8,541 bases of DNA from JBLHUT01 sp047629975 (GTDB taxonomy: Bacteria; Pseudomonadota; Alphaproteobacteria; Rhodobacterales; Rhodobacteraceae). The stretch covers positions 1 through 8,541 of the forward strand of contig JBLHUT010000155.1 of NCBI GenBank assembly GCA_047629975.1. The letters are read 5' to 3'. The notes beneath the pieces were generated by a model that saw only the letters and a program-made list of their open reading frames with translations, ran no database searches and was not told where the DNA came from. The position numbers were made by a program, and so were the translations under genes. The first letter of the stretch is position 1. Each line of letters starts with the position of its first letter. This document shows, piece after piece, positions 1 to 6,472 of this stretch.

Positions 1-539
1 GTCAATACGCGTTCGAATTGTCGGGCGGTATGCGGCAACGCGCGATGATTGCGATGGCCTTGTCGACCAAGCCCAAACTTCTGATTGCCGATGAACCGAC
101 GACGGCACTTGACGTCACCATTCAGGCGCAGGTGATCGACCTGATGAAGGATCTGGTGTCCGAGTTCGGGATGGGAATTATTTTCATCACCCATGATCTG
201 GGTGTGATTGCCCAGACGGCCGATACCGTCGCAGTGATGTATCTGGGCAAGTTGATCGAAAAAGGCACCGTGCGCGACGTTATCCGCCGTCCCGCACACC
301 CCTACACGCGCGGGTTGCTGGCGGCTTTGCCGACGCTTGATGATCTTGATGCGCCGTTGACGCCAATTCCGGGTGACATCCCCTCGCCCCTGGAGCGCCC
401 GCCGGGATGTGTCTATAACACCCGCTGTCAGGAGCTTTTGGGCCCGCGGTGTTCGCAGCAGGTGCCGCGCTTTTCCGATGTGGCCGATGGTCACCGTGTG
501 GCGTGCCATTTGAACGATCCTGCGGAGGCCGCCCGATGA
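1..539 (+). CDS. Dipeptide/oligopeptide ABC importer ATPase, DppD/OppD class (5' end missing)
   Basis: This is the C-terminal part of a cytoplasmic ATPase that would power a peptide-type ABC importer. The reading frame is open from base 3 and the start lies upstream of the window. Visible in order are the ABC signature LSGGMRQR (from nt 18), Walker B LLIADEP followed by the D-loop ALD (about nt 78-113), the H-switch THD (His codon at nt 192), and the C-terminal oligopeptide-transporter extension with HPYTRGLL and IPGDIPSP. Four cysteines in that extension (codons at nt 408, 426, 444 and 504) fit the [4Fe-4S] cluster site described for a DppD-type ATPase. The Walker A and Q-loop are outside the window. 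The gene overlaps the next ATPase by ATGA, as expected for a DppD/DppF pair acting as a heterodimer. The substrate cannot be told from the ATPase; import of peptides, opines, sugars or other organic solutes is possible in this family. Confidence 0.95.
   Translation, partial: QYAFELSGGMRQRAMIAMALSTKPKLLIADEPTTALDVTIQAQVIDLMKDLVSEFGMGIIFITHDLGVIAQTADTVAVMYLGKLIEKGTVRDVIRRPAHPYTRGLLAALPTLDDLDAPLTPIPGDIPSPLERPPGCVYNTRCQELLGPRCSQQVPRFSDVADGHRVACHLNDPAEAAR
524..528 (+). promoter_or_regulatory. Ribosome binding site for the DppF-class ATPase
   Basis: GGAGG lies 7 nt before the ATG at 536, inside the end of the preceding gene. It favours 536 over the in-frame upstream ATG at 449, which would add 29 residues with no resemblance to the family N-terminus. 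Confidence 0.75.
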
Positions 540-1531
540 GCAGCAAACCTTTGATCTCGGCCCGCGGGCTTTCGGTGTATTTCCAGCTCAGGGGCGGATT
601 GATCGGTCCCAAGCCGTTTGTGCGCGCGGTCGAGGATGTGAATATCGACATCGCACCGGGCAGCTTTTTCGGTTTGGTGGGCGAGTCGGGTTCGGGCAAG
701 ACCACGCTTGGGCGGGCGATGTTGCGTGCCGCACCGATCAGTCGGGGCGATGTCGAATTCGACGACGGCGAGGTGTCGTACGCGCTTAAGGATCTTGGCC
801 CAAAGGAGCTGAAGGATTACCGCAAACGCGCACAGTTGATTTTTCAGGATCCCTATGCCGCCCTAAGCCCGCGAATGACGGTGCGCGATATCATTGCCGA
901 ACCGCTTGAAGTGATGGGCCTGACCTCCTCGCGGGAGGAAACCGATCAGCGGGTGCGCGAGATTGCAGCGAAATGCCGGCTGAACCTCGAACATCTGCGC
1001 CGTTTTCCGCACGCGTTTTCAGGCGGGCAGCGACAGCGGATATCCATCGCGCGCGCACTGGTGTCGGGGCCGAAATTCATTGTTGCTGATGAAAGCGTGG
1101 CGGCACTTGATGTGTCTATTCAGGCCGATGTGCTGAACCTTTTGAAAGCCATTCAACAGGAAATGGGGCTGACCTTTTTGTTCATCAGTCACGATCTGAG
1201 TGTTGTGGCGCATGTGTGTGACCATGTGGCGGTGATGTATCTGGGGCGTCTGGTGGAAACCGCGCCGACGCGCACCTTGTTTGCCACACCCAAACATCCC
1301 TACACTCAGGCGCTTTTGTCGGCGATCCCGTCGCTTGATCCTGATGACAGGGGGCGGGCGCAAAAGCTGGAGGGTGAAATTCCGTCGCCGACCAACCCGC
1401 CGCCCGGGTGCAAATTCCAGACCCGCTGTCCGGTGGCGATTGATCGCTGCCGCGTTGAAGAGCCAAAGCTGGAAAATGCGGGCACCGAGCACAAGGTTGC
1501 CTGTCACCGTTGGAAAGAGCTTGCGCAATAG
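536..1531 (+). CDS. Dipeptide/oligopeptide ABC importer ATPase, DppF/OppF class
   Basis: This is a complete 331-residue ATPase, normal length for DppF/OppF, expected to pair with the preceding ATPase on the cytoplasmic face of a peptide-type importer. Motifs seen are Walker A GESGSGKTT (residues 49-57), Q-loop Gln104, signature FSGGQRQR (161-168), Walker B FIVADE with Glu186, D-loop ALD (190-192) and H-switch His219. The C-terminal extension contains HPYTQALLSAIPSLDPD and the cysteines Cys292, Cys298, Cys305 and Cys323, again matching the Fe-S site of this family. The segment after the catalytic Glu reads SVAALD where the commonest form is PVSALD; this variant occurs in functional family members as far as I know. 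The ATGA overlap (536-539) with the upstream gene implies translational coupling. A sulfatase-family gene follows 47 nt downstream with no terminator visible between them, so both probably share a transcript. The solute imported is unknown. Confidence 0.95.
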   Translation: MSSKPLISARGLSVYFQLRGGLIGPKPFVRAVEDVNIDIAPGSFFGLVGESGSGKTTLGRAMLRAAPISRGDVEFDDGEVSYALKDLGPKELKDYRKRAQLIFQDPYAALSPRMTVRDIIAEPLEVMGLTSSREETDQRVREIAAKCRLNLEHLRRFPHAFSGGQRQRISIARALVSGPKFIVADESVAALDVSIQADVLNLLKAIQQEMGLTFLFISHDLSVVAHVCDHVAVMYLGRLVETAPTRTLFATPKHPYTQALLSAIPSLDPDDRGRAQKLEGEIPSPTNPPPGCKFQTRCPVAIDRCRVEEPKLENAGTEHKVACHRWKELAQ

Positions 1532-1578
1532 GTTCTTGGCCCTGCCGCTGACCTGACTTTTTTATCCAAGGATATCAG

Positions 1579-3114
1579 ATGTCTAAACGACAGAATGTTT
1601 TGTTCATTGTGTTGGACCAACTGCGTGCCGATCTTGTGTCGGGCGATTTGGCAAATCACGTGAAGCTTCCCAATATCCGCGCGCTGATGGATGATGCGGT
1701 GACGTTTACCAAGCATTACTCGGTAACCAACCCGTGCGGGCCGTCGCGGGTGTCGATCCTGACAGGGCAATACGCGATGACCCATCGCAGCGTACGAAAC
1801 GGCACGCCGGCGCGTCACGACACGCCCAACATCGCCACACAGATGCGCACGTCGGGCTACATGCCGCTGTTGTTCGGATATACCGACACGGCGCAGGATC
1901 CGCGGGTTTATGCGCCTGCCGACCCGGCCTTGACGACTTATGAATTCCCGATGAACGGTTTTCGCGAGATCATCGAGATGAGGTCCGAGGAATCATATCC
2001 GTGGCGGGCTGATCTGGTGGCAAAAGGCTACGCCATTCCCGATTACGCCGATTTTTTCGTGCCCGACACTCCGAAAGGGCAGGTGCCGCGCATTGATGAT
2101 CCGGCGTTCTACAGCGCAAAAGACAGTGACACGGCCTTTTTGACAGATGCTTTTCTGGCTGATTACGCCGTGCGCAAGGAACAGGCGTGGTTCCGGCATC
2201 TGACCTATATCCGCCCGCATCCGCCGCTGGTGGCACCGGCGCCGTACAACACGATGTACGATCCCGACAGCCTGCCCCGTCCGTTAAAGCTTGATCGCAG
2301 CGTCGAGGCCGCGGTGCATCCGTTTCTGGCCTCGGCGCTTGATCATCTGTCGCCGCGCAATTGTGTGAGCGGTTTTCCCGATCTTCCCGATGACGACAAG
2401 ACGGTTGCCACGCTGCGCGCGCTTTATTTCGGGCTGGCAAGCGAGGTCGACCATCACATCGGGCGGGTGATCGGTGCGCTAAAGCAGGCCGGACAATATG
2501 ATGATACGCTTATTGTTCTGACGTCTGATCACGGTGAAATGCTGGGCGACCGCCATGCGTGGGGCAAGATGTCTGTCTATGATGCAGCCTATCACGCGCC
2601 TTTGATTGTGCGCGACCCGCGCAACCCTGCGCAATTCGGCACGCGGGTCACCACGCCGACCCAGTCGATCGATGTGGCGCCCACGATCCTTGACTGGGTC
2701 GGGAACCCTGTGCCGTCATCCATGGACGGTCAGTCTCTGGTGCCGTTTCTGGAGGGCGAGACACCGCCCGACTGGTCCGATATCACGATGTCCGAGTTGG
2801 ACTTCGGGGATCCTTTCACGCCGACTGTTTGGCAAAGACAGCATGGTCTGGCGGCTGGTGTCTGCAACGTGGCAATCTTGCGCAAGGGGGATCTGACGCT
2901 TGTGCATTTCAACGCCGGATGGCCGCCGCTGTTGTTTGACCACGGCGCGCAGGGCGAGTTTCGCAATATTGCCGGCGACCCCGACGCGGCGCCGGTTCTG
3001 CTCGAGATGACACAAGCCTTGTTGAGCCACCGGATGGCCCGTGCCGAAGGGACATTTGCCAATACAATGATCACGCCTAAGGGGCCGGTTTTTGTTGGGC
3101 GGCCCGTTCACTAG
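1579..3114 (+). CDS. Sulfatase-superfamily hydrolase, phosphonate monoester hydrolase-like
   Basis: This 511-residue enzyme belongs to the alkaline phosphatase/sulfatase superfamily. It resembles the phosphonate monoester hydrolases (PMH) of Rhizobium and Burkholderia along its whole length (about 514 residues in Rhizobium). Members hydrolyse sulfate, phosphate or phosphonate esters using a formylglycine nucleophile. Seen here are metal ligand Asp13, the formylglycine motif CGPSR (Cys53-Arg57) in a context suited to the aerobic formylglycine-generating enzyme, Asn74, Tyr101, His214 in RPHPP, Asp317-His318 in TSDHGE, and Lys330. By recalled alignment these match Rhizobium PMH Asp12, Cys57, Arg61, Asn78, Tyr105, His218, Asp324, His325 and Lys337, but Asp103 sits where that enzyme has Thr107. 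There is no signal peptide, so the enzyme should be cytoplasmic and act on an imported substrate. The start is supported by AAGGA at 1568-1572, 6 nt before the ATG. It lies between the ATPase pair and an FAD oxidoreductase. Arylsulfatase or phosphodiesterase activity is equally possible. Confidence 0.9.
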   Translation: MSKRQNVLFIVLDQLRADLVSGDLANHVKLPNIRALMDDAVTFTKHYSVTNPCGPSRVSILTGQYAMTHRSVRNGTPARHDTPNIATQMRTSGYMPLLFGYTDTAQDPRVYAPADPALTTYEFPMNGFREIIEMRSEESYPWRADLVAKGYAIPDYADFFVPDTPKGQVPRIDDPAFYSAKDSDTAFLTDAFLADYAVRKEQAWFRHLTYIRPHPPLVAPAPYNTMYDPDSLPRPLKLDRSVEAAVHPFLASALDHLSPRNCVSGFPDLPDDDKTVATLRALYFGLASEVDHHIGRVIGALKQAGQYDDTLIVLTSDHGEMLGDRHAWGKMSVYDAAYHAPLIVRDPRNPAQFGTRVTTPTQSIDVAPTILDWVGNPVPSSMDGQSLVPFLEGETPPDWSDITMSELDFGDPFTPTVWQRQHGLAAGVCNVAILRKGDLTLVHFNAGWPPLLFDHGAQGEFRNIAGDPDAAPVLLEMTQALLSHRMARAEGTFANTMITPKGPVFVGRPVH

Positions 3115-3222
3115 GGCAGTTGGTCGTGGTCGGGGCGTGTCATAACGGCTTCCGGCCTTGATCTGCCTTGCGCCGATGCCGTTTTGGGTATTCGCTTGGT
3201 CAACTACCGCATTCAGGATCAT

Positions 3223-3226
3223 GGAG
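3223..3226 (+). promoter_or_regulatory. Ribosome binding site that sets the start of the FAD oxidoreductase
   Basis: GGAG lies 5 nt before the ATG at 3232. It supports this start over the in-frame TTG at 3184, which would add 16 residues unlike the family and has no comparable upstream site. Confidence 0.7.
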
Positions 3227-3231
3227 TAACG

Positions 3232-4605
3232 ATGACACGCAGACAAATTCACGAACCCGCCCGCGAGATTGATGTGATCCACGAGACGGATGTGCTTGTG
3301 GTGGGATCGGGGCCAGGGGGCTTGCCGGCGGCTTTGGCAGCGGCACGGGCAGGGGTCGAGGTGACGCTGGTCGAGCGGTTCGGCTGTTTTGGCGGCAATC
3401 TGACGGTGGTTGGTGTTGAGGGAATGCACTGGTACCGGCACGAGCAGACGGTCGAATCCAACGGTATTGCGCGTGAATTCGAGGACCGCGCAAAGGAAAT
3501 GGGGGCGGCGGTGCAGGAATCCCAGTCGCTGTCGTATGAAATCGACTCCGAAGGGTTCAAACTGGTGGCCGATAAAATGGTTCTGGACGAGCCGAACATC
3601 CGCCCCATGCTGCACCGGCAATTCGTCGCCCCGTTGATGGAGGGCGACACGATCGTCGGCATCATTACCGAGTCCAAAGCAGGCCGCGAGGCGATCCTTG
3701 CCAAGCGTGTGATTGATGCCACCGGCGACGCAGATGTGGTTGCCCGCGCCGGTGCCCCCACATTCATGACGCCCAAGGAACAGATGATGGCGGCCTCTGT
3801 CATGTTTCATGTGGCCGGCGTCGACAAAGCCAAATTCGTGGCGGGCGTCAAGGAAGATCCGCAAACCTACAAGGATTGGGGCGGCGGGGGCGAATGGAAC
3901 ATCGAGACCACGGGCAAGGAAGACGACATGTTTTCGCCGTTCCTGAAAAAGCCTTTTGAGCAGGCGATCAAGGACGGGCTTATTCCGGCGCATCTGAACA
4001 CAATTGCCGGAACGTGGGGGGCAATTCACGACACCGGTGAATTGACCTACATGAACCTGATCCATCTGGACGGATGCGACGGCACCGACCCCAATTCCCT
4101 GACCCGTTTCGAGATCGAGGGGCGGCGACAGGCGATGTTGGCCATCGAGGCCTTGCGGCGCTATACGCCCGGATGTGACGGTATCCGGCTGCGCAATTTC
4201 GGCATGTCGCTCGGCGTGCGGGATACCCGCAAGGTAGATTGTTTTTACAACATGACCTCGCTTGATGTGCGCGAGCAGGGCCGGTTTGAAGACAGTATCG
4301 GGATTTTTCCGGAGTTTATTGACGGCTACGGGATTTTGATTTTGCCGACAACGGGGCGTTACTTCCAGATACCTTATCGCAACCTGATCCCGAAAAAGAT
4401 CGAGAACCTGCTTGTGTCGGGGCGCGCCACGGGCGGCGACCGCGACAGCCATGCCGCAACCCGCAACATGGCCTGTTGTGCAGTGACCGGTCAGGGCGCA
4501 GGCATTGCCGCGGCCTTGTCGATCAAATCGAACCGGCCTTTGCGCGAGATCGACGTTGCGGGGATACAGTCAGAGTTGGAACGGCAGGGCGGACGACACC
4601 ACTGA
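3232..4605 (+). CDS. FAD-dependent oxidoreductase (FAD_oxidored family, Rossmann N-terminus)
   Basis: The 457-residue protein carries a dinucleotide-binding motif VVGSGPGGLPAA (residues 23-34) and the acidic end of the second strand VTLVER (44-49). These are followed by GCFGGNL, which is typical of the FAD-dependent oxidoreductase family PF12831. Further family features are VIDATGDADVVARAGAP (160-176), SLGVRDTRKV (326-335), the segment IPYRNLIPKKIENLLVSGR (380-398) and a C-terminal FAD-contacting stretch TGQGAGIAAALS (419-430). No signal peptide or membrane segment is present, so it is cytoplasmic. The family oxidises varied small molecules and the substrate here is unknown. The protein is close to full length for the shorter members. 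The gene follows the sulfatase by 117 nt with no obvious terminator or strong promoter in that gap, so co-transcription is likely. It may oxidise the alcohol, amine or other product released by the hydrolase; that role is inferred from position only. Confidence 0.88.
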   Translation: MTRRQIHEPAREIDVIHETDVLVVGSGPGGLPAALAAARAGVEVTLVERFGCFGGNLTVVGVEGMHWYRHEQTVESNGIAREFEDRAKEMGAAVQESQSLSYEIDSEGFKLVADKMVLDEPNIRPMLHRQFVAPLMEGDTIVGIITESKAGREAILAKRVIDATGDADVVARAGAPTFMTPKEQMMAASVMFHVAGVDKAKFVAGVKEDPQTYKDWGGGGEWNIETTGKEDDMFSPFLKKPFEQAIKDGLIPAHLNTIAGTWGAIHDTGELTYMNLIHLDGCDGTDPNSLTRFEIEGRRQAMLAIEALRRYTPGCDGIRLRNFGMSLGVRDTRKVDCFYNMTSLDVREQGRFEDSIGIFPEFIDGYGILILPTTGRYFQIPYRNLIPKKIENLLVSGRATGGDRDSHAATRNMACCAVTGQGAGIAAALSIKSNRPLREIDVAGIQSELERQGGRHH

Positions 4606-4638
4606 CGTGCAAATGCTTTTGTTTTAGGCTTTTATCGT

Positions 4639-4658
4639 AAATTTTCAGGTGAAAATTT
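4639..4658. promoter_or_regulatory. Perfect 9-bp inverted repeat, putative operator
   Basis: The arms AAATTTTCA and TGAAAATTT are exact reverse complements separated by GG. The low GC content and lack of a following T run argue against a terminator. The symmetric half-sites fit a dimeric transcription factor. The right half with its flank, TGAAAATTTGG, recurs as TGATAATTTGG at 4670-4680 (10 of 11 bases), shifted by exactly 20 nt, close to two helical turns. The regulator is not identifiable from the window. Confidence 0.5.
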
Positions 4659-4761
4659 GGAACTTCGGCTGATAATTTGGGCATTTTCGGGCACATTTCG
4701 TTGGGACCGCGAGGTTTCTTGTTCTTGACTCCGTGCCTTTGCGGTGACCACTCTTGGCTAC

Positions 4762-4776
4762 TGGAGACGCTCTCCA
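4762..4776 (+). repeat. Short inverted repeat in the dppA upstream region
   Basis: The arms TGGAGA and TCTCCA pair perfectly around the three bases CGC. It lies about 30 nt before the dppA ribosome binding site, so it may form a small hairpin in the mRNA leader or be a half-site pair on DNA. It could also be chance. Confidence 0.3.
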
Positions 4777-4806
4777 ACAAACATAATAAAAAAAATTCCA
4801 ACAACC

Positions 4807-4812
4807 GGGAGA
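4807..4812 (+). promoter_or_regulatory. Ribosome binding site for dppA
   Basis: GGGAGA lies 9 nt before the ATG at 4822. It selects that start, which gives a clean signal peptide, over the in-frame ATG at 4744, which would put a polar 26-residue extension in front of the signal sequence. Confidence 0.7.
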
Positions 4813-4821
4813 AATGGGACA

Positions 4822-6414
4822 ATGAATCTCAAATACAAACTGGCCACCGGCCTGCTTTTGGCAGCCGTTTGTGCCTCAGGTGCTTCGGCCAAAACACTGG
4901 TCTATTGCTCCGAAGGCTCACCCGAAGGGTTTGACCCCGCGCTTTATACCTCTGGCACCACTTTCGACGCCTCTGCGCATCCGATCTATAACGGTCTTGT
5001 GTCCTTCGAGACTGGCAGCACGGTGGTCGTGCCCGGCCTTGCCGAAAGCTGGACCTCGTCCGAGGATGGTCTTGAATACACGTTCAACCTGCGCAAGGGC
5101 GTGGCGTTTCACTCCAACGCGCAATTCACGCCCAGCCGCGATTTCAACGCCGATGACGTGATTTTCAGCTTCGAGCGTCAGCGGCTTGCCGAGCATCCCT
5201 ACAACGCCGTATCCGGCGGCACCTGGGAATATTTCGGCGGCATGTCGATGGGCGATCTGATCAAGGAAATCGTCAAGGTTGACGACTACACGGTCAAGTT
5301 TGTGCTCAACCGCCCCGAAGCGCCGATGATCGCGAATATGGCGATGGATTTCGCTTCTATCCTGAGCGCGGAATACGGCGATGTAATGATGGCAGCGGGC
5401 ACGCCCGAGATGCTCAACCAAGCCCCGATCGGCACCGGTCCGTTCAGCTTTGTTGCCTATCAGAAAGACGCCGTTATCCGTTATGCCGCCAATCCCGACT
5501 ACTGGGAAGGGGCCTCGCCGCTTGATAGCCTTGTGTTCGCGATCACGCCGGACGCCTCTGTGCGGTATCAAAAACTCAAGGCGGGCGAATGCCACGTTGT
5601 GCCTTATCCGAACCCCGCCGACATCACCGCGATGAAGGCCGATCCCGAAGTGATGATCCTTGAGCAAGAAGGGCTGAACGTCGGGTATCTGGCGTATAAC
5701 ACGCAAGTGGCCCCTTACGATAACGTCAACGTGCGCCGCGCGCTGAACATGGCGATCGACAAGAACGCCATTATCGACGTTGTGTTCCAAGGCTCCGGTC
5801 AGGTTGCAAAAAATCCGATCCCGCCGACCATCTGGTCCTACAACGACGCGATTGTTGACGACGCCTATGACCCCGAAGGTGCCAAGGCGATGCTGGCGGC
5901 CGAAGGTGTCACCGATCTGTCCATGAAGATCTGGGCGATGCCGGTGCAGCGCCCGTACAATCCCAATGCACGGCGCATGGCCGAATTGATGCAGGAAGAT
6001 TTTGCAAAAATCGGCGTTACGGTTGAAATCGTTTCCTATGAGTGGGGCGAGTATCTTGACCGGTCCAAGGCTGTTGACCGCGACGGTGCGGTGCTTCTGG
6101 GTTGGACGGGTGATAACGGCGATCCTGATAACTTCCTTGCCGTTTTGCTTGGTTGTGACGGTGTGACCCGTTCGAACCGTGCGCAATGGTGCCATCAGCC
6201 GTTCGACGATGTCGTGCAAAAGGCAAAGACGGTTTCCGATCCCGCAGAGCGCACGGCGCTTTACGAGCAGGCACAGGTGATCTTCAAGGAGCAGGCGCCT
6301 TGGGCCACGATTGCGCATTCGGTTGTGTTTATGGCGACACGCCCCGAGGTGACCGGCTATAAGGTGCATCCGCTGGGCGGGCACATCTTCTACGGTGTGG
6401 ACATCGCGGAATAA
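4822..6414 (+). CDS. dppA: Periplasmic dipeptide-binding protein DppA
   Basis: This 530-residue family 5 solute-binding protein captures dipeptides in the periplasm for the DppBCDF importer; E. coli DppA also serves heme and 5-aminolevulinate uptake and chemotaxis. Residues 1-23 form a Sec signal peptide (Lys-containing n-region, hydrophobic core, ASA cleavage site before Lys24). The mature start KTLVYCSEGSPEGF is nearly identical to E. coli DppA. Using recalled E. coli mature numbering, Asp431 in WTGDNGDPDNF equals Asp408, which binds the peptide amino group. Arg377 in MPVQRPYNPNARR equals Arg355, which binds the carboxylate. Cys29/Cys257 equal Cys6/Cys234, and a second pair is present at Cys445/Cys457. 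The protein is therefore very likely a true dipeptide receptor. Downstream are a terminator-like hairpin, then an M24 peptidase and dppB, so it heads a dpp operon distinct from the ATPase pair upstream. Confidence 0.95.
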   Translation: MNLKYKLATGLLLAAVCASGASAKTLVYCSEGSPEGFDPALYTSGTTFDASAHPIYNGLVSFETGSTVVVPGLAESWTSSEDGLEYTFNLRKGVAFHSNAQFTPSRDFNADDVIFSFERQRLAEHPYNAVSGGTWEYFGGMSMGDLIKEIVKVDDYTVKFVLNRPEAPMIANMAMDFASILSAEYGDVMMAAGTPEMLNQAPIGTGPFSFVAYQKDAVIRYAANPDYWEGASPLDSLVFAITPDASVRYQKLKAGECHVVPYPNPADITAMKADPEVMILEQEGLNVGYLAYNTQVAPYDNVNVRRALNMAIDKNAIIDVVFQGSGQVAKNPIPPTIWSYNDAIVDDAYDPEGAKAMLAAEGVTDLSMKIWAMPVQRPYNPNARRMAELMQEDFAKIGVTVEIVSYEWGEYLDRSKAVDRDGAVLLGWTGDNGDPDNFLAVLLGCDGVTRSNRAQWCHQPFDDVVQKAKTVSDPAERTALYEQAQVIFKEQAPWATIAHSVVFMATRPEVTGYKVHPLGGHIFYGVDIAE

Positions 6415-6426
6415 TCGGAAAAATAG

Positions 6427-6455
6427 ATCGGGGCCCGGGTTTGGGCCCCGATTTT
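6427..6455 (+). terminator. Rho-independent terminator or attenuator after dppA
   Basis: The perfect 10-bp arms ATCGGGGCCC (6427-6436) and GGGCCCCGAT (6443-6452) enclose the six-base loop GGGTTT, and a TTTT run spans 6452-6455. It begins 12 nt after the dppA stop and ends 17 nt before the peptidase start. Because the following genes belong to the same pathway and no promoter is evident between, it probably acts as a partial terminator or 3'-end stabiliser. That would leave dppA mRNA in excess over the membrane and enzyme genes, a common pattern for binding-protein genes. Confidence 0.85.
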
Positions 6456-6472
6456 CATTGGGATAACCTGCT

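Larger units (their letters stand above)
4606..4821 (+). promoter_or_regulatory. AT-rich intergenic control region upstream of dppA
   Basis: This gap separates the FAD oxidoreductase from dppA and is clearly more AT-rich than the flanking genes. It contains a perfect inverted repeat (4639-4658), a partial copy of its right half (4670-4680), a small hairpin (4762-4776) and an A/C-rich leader (about 4776-4806). A TTGACT at 4725-4730 resembles a -35 box and CATAAT at 4782-4787 resembles a -10 box, but they are not spaced as a pair, so no promoter is assigned. No GC-rich terminator for the upstream block is visible. That a promoter for the dpp operon lies here is inferred from the change of transport system and the base composition. 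Confidence 0.55.

Noticed and set aside
536..1531. The DESVAALD variant after Walker B as a sign of an inactive ATPase
   Set aside because: The catalytic Glu186, D-loop Asp192, Walker A and H-switch His219 are all intact, and similar variants occur in active importers of this class.
3115..3231. A terminator or promoter between the sulfatase and the FAD oxidoreductase genes
   Set aside because: No stable inverted repeat with a T run and no paired promoter boxes were found in these 117 nt; only the ribosome binding site at 3223-3226 is supported.
2716..4452. A 578-codon open frame on the minus strand across the sulfatase end and FAD oxidoreductase
   Set aside because: It lies antisense to two well-supported genes and spans their intergenic gap. 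The translation shows no recognisable domain and is rich in His/Arg, as expected for an antisense frame of GC-rich coding DNA.
4725..4787. A sigma-70-like promoter for dppA using TTGACT (4725-4730) or CATAAT (4782-4787)
   Set aside because: Neither hexamer has a convincing partner at 16-18 bp, so the call would rest on a single box. It is mentioned only within the general control region.
4918..6384. A 488-codon open frame on the minus strand antisense to dppA
   Set aside because: dppA matches its family end to end with all key residues, and the antisense product has no family resemblance and an unusual His/Arg/Val-rich composition. It is a codon-bias shadow.
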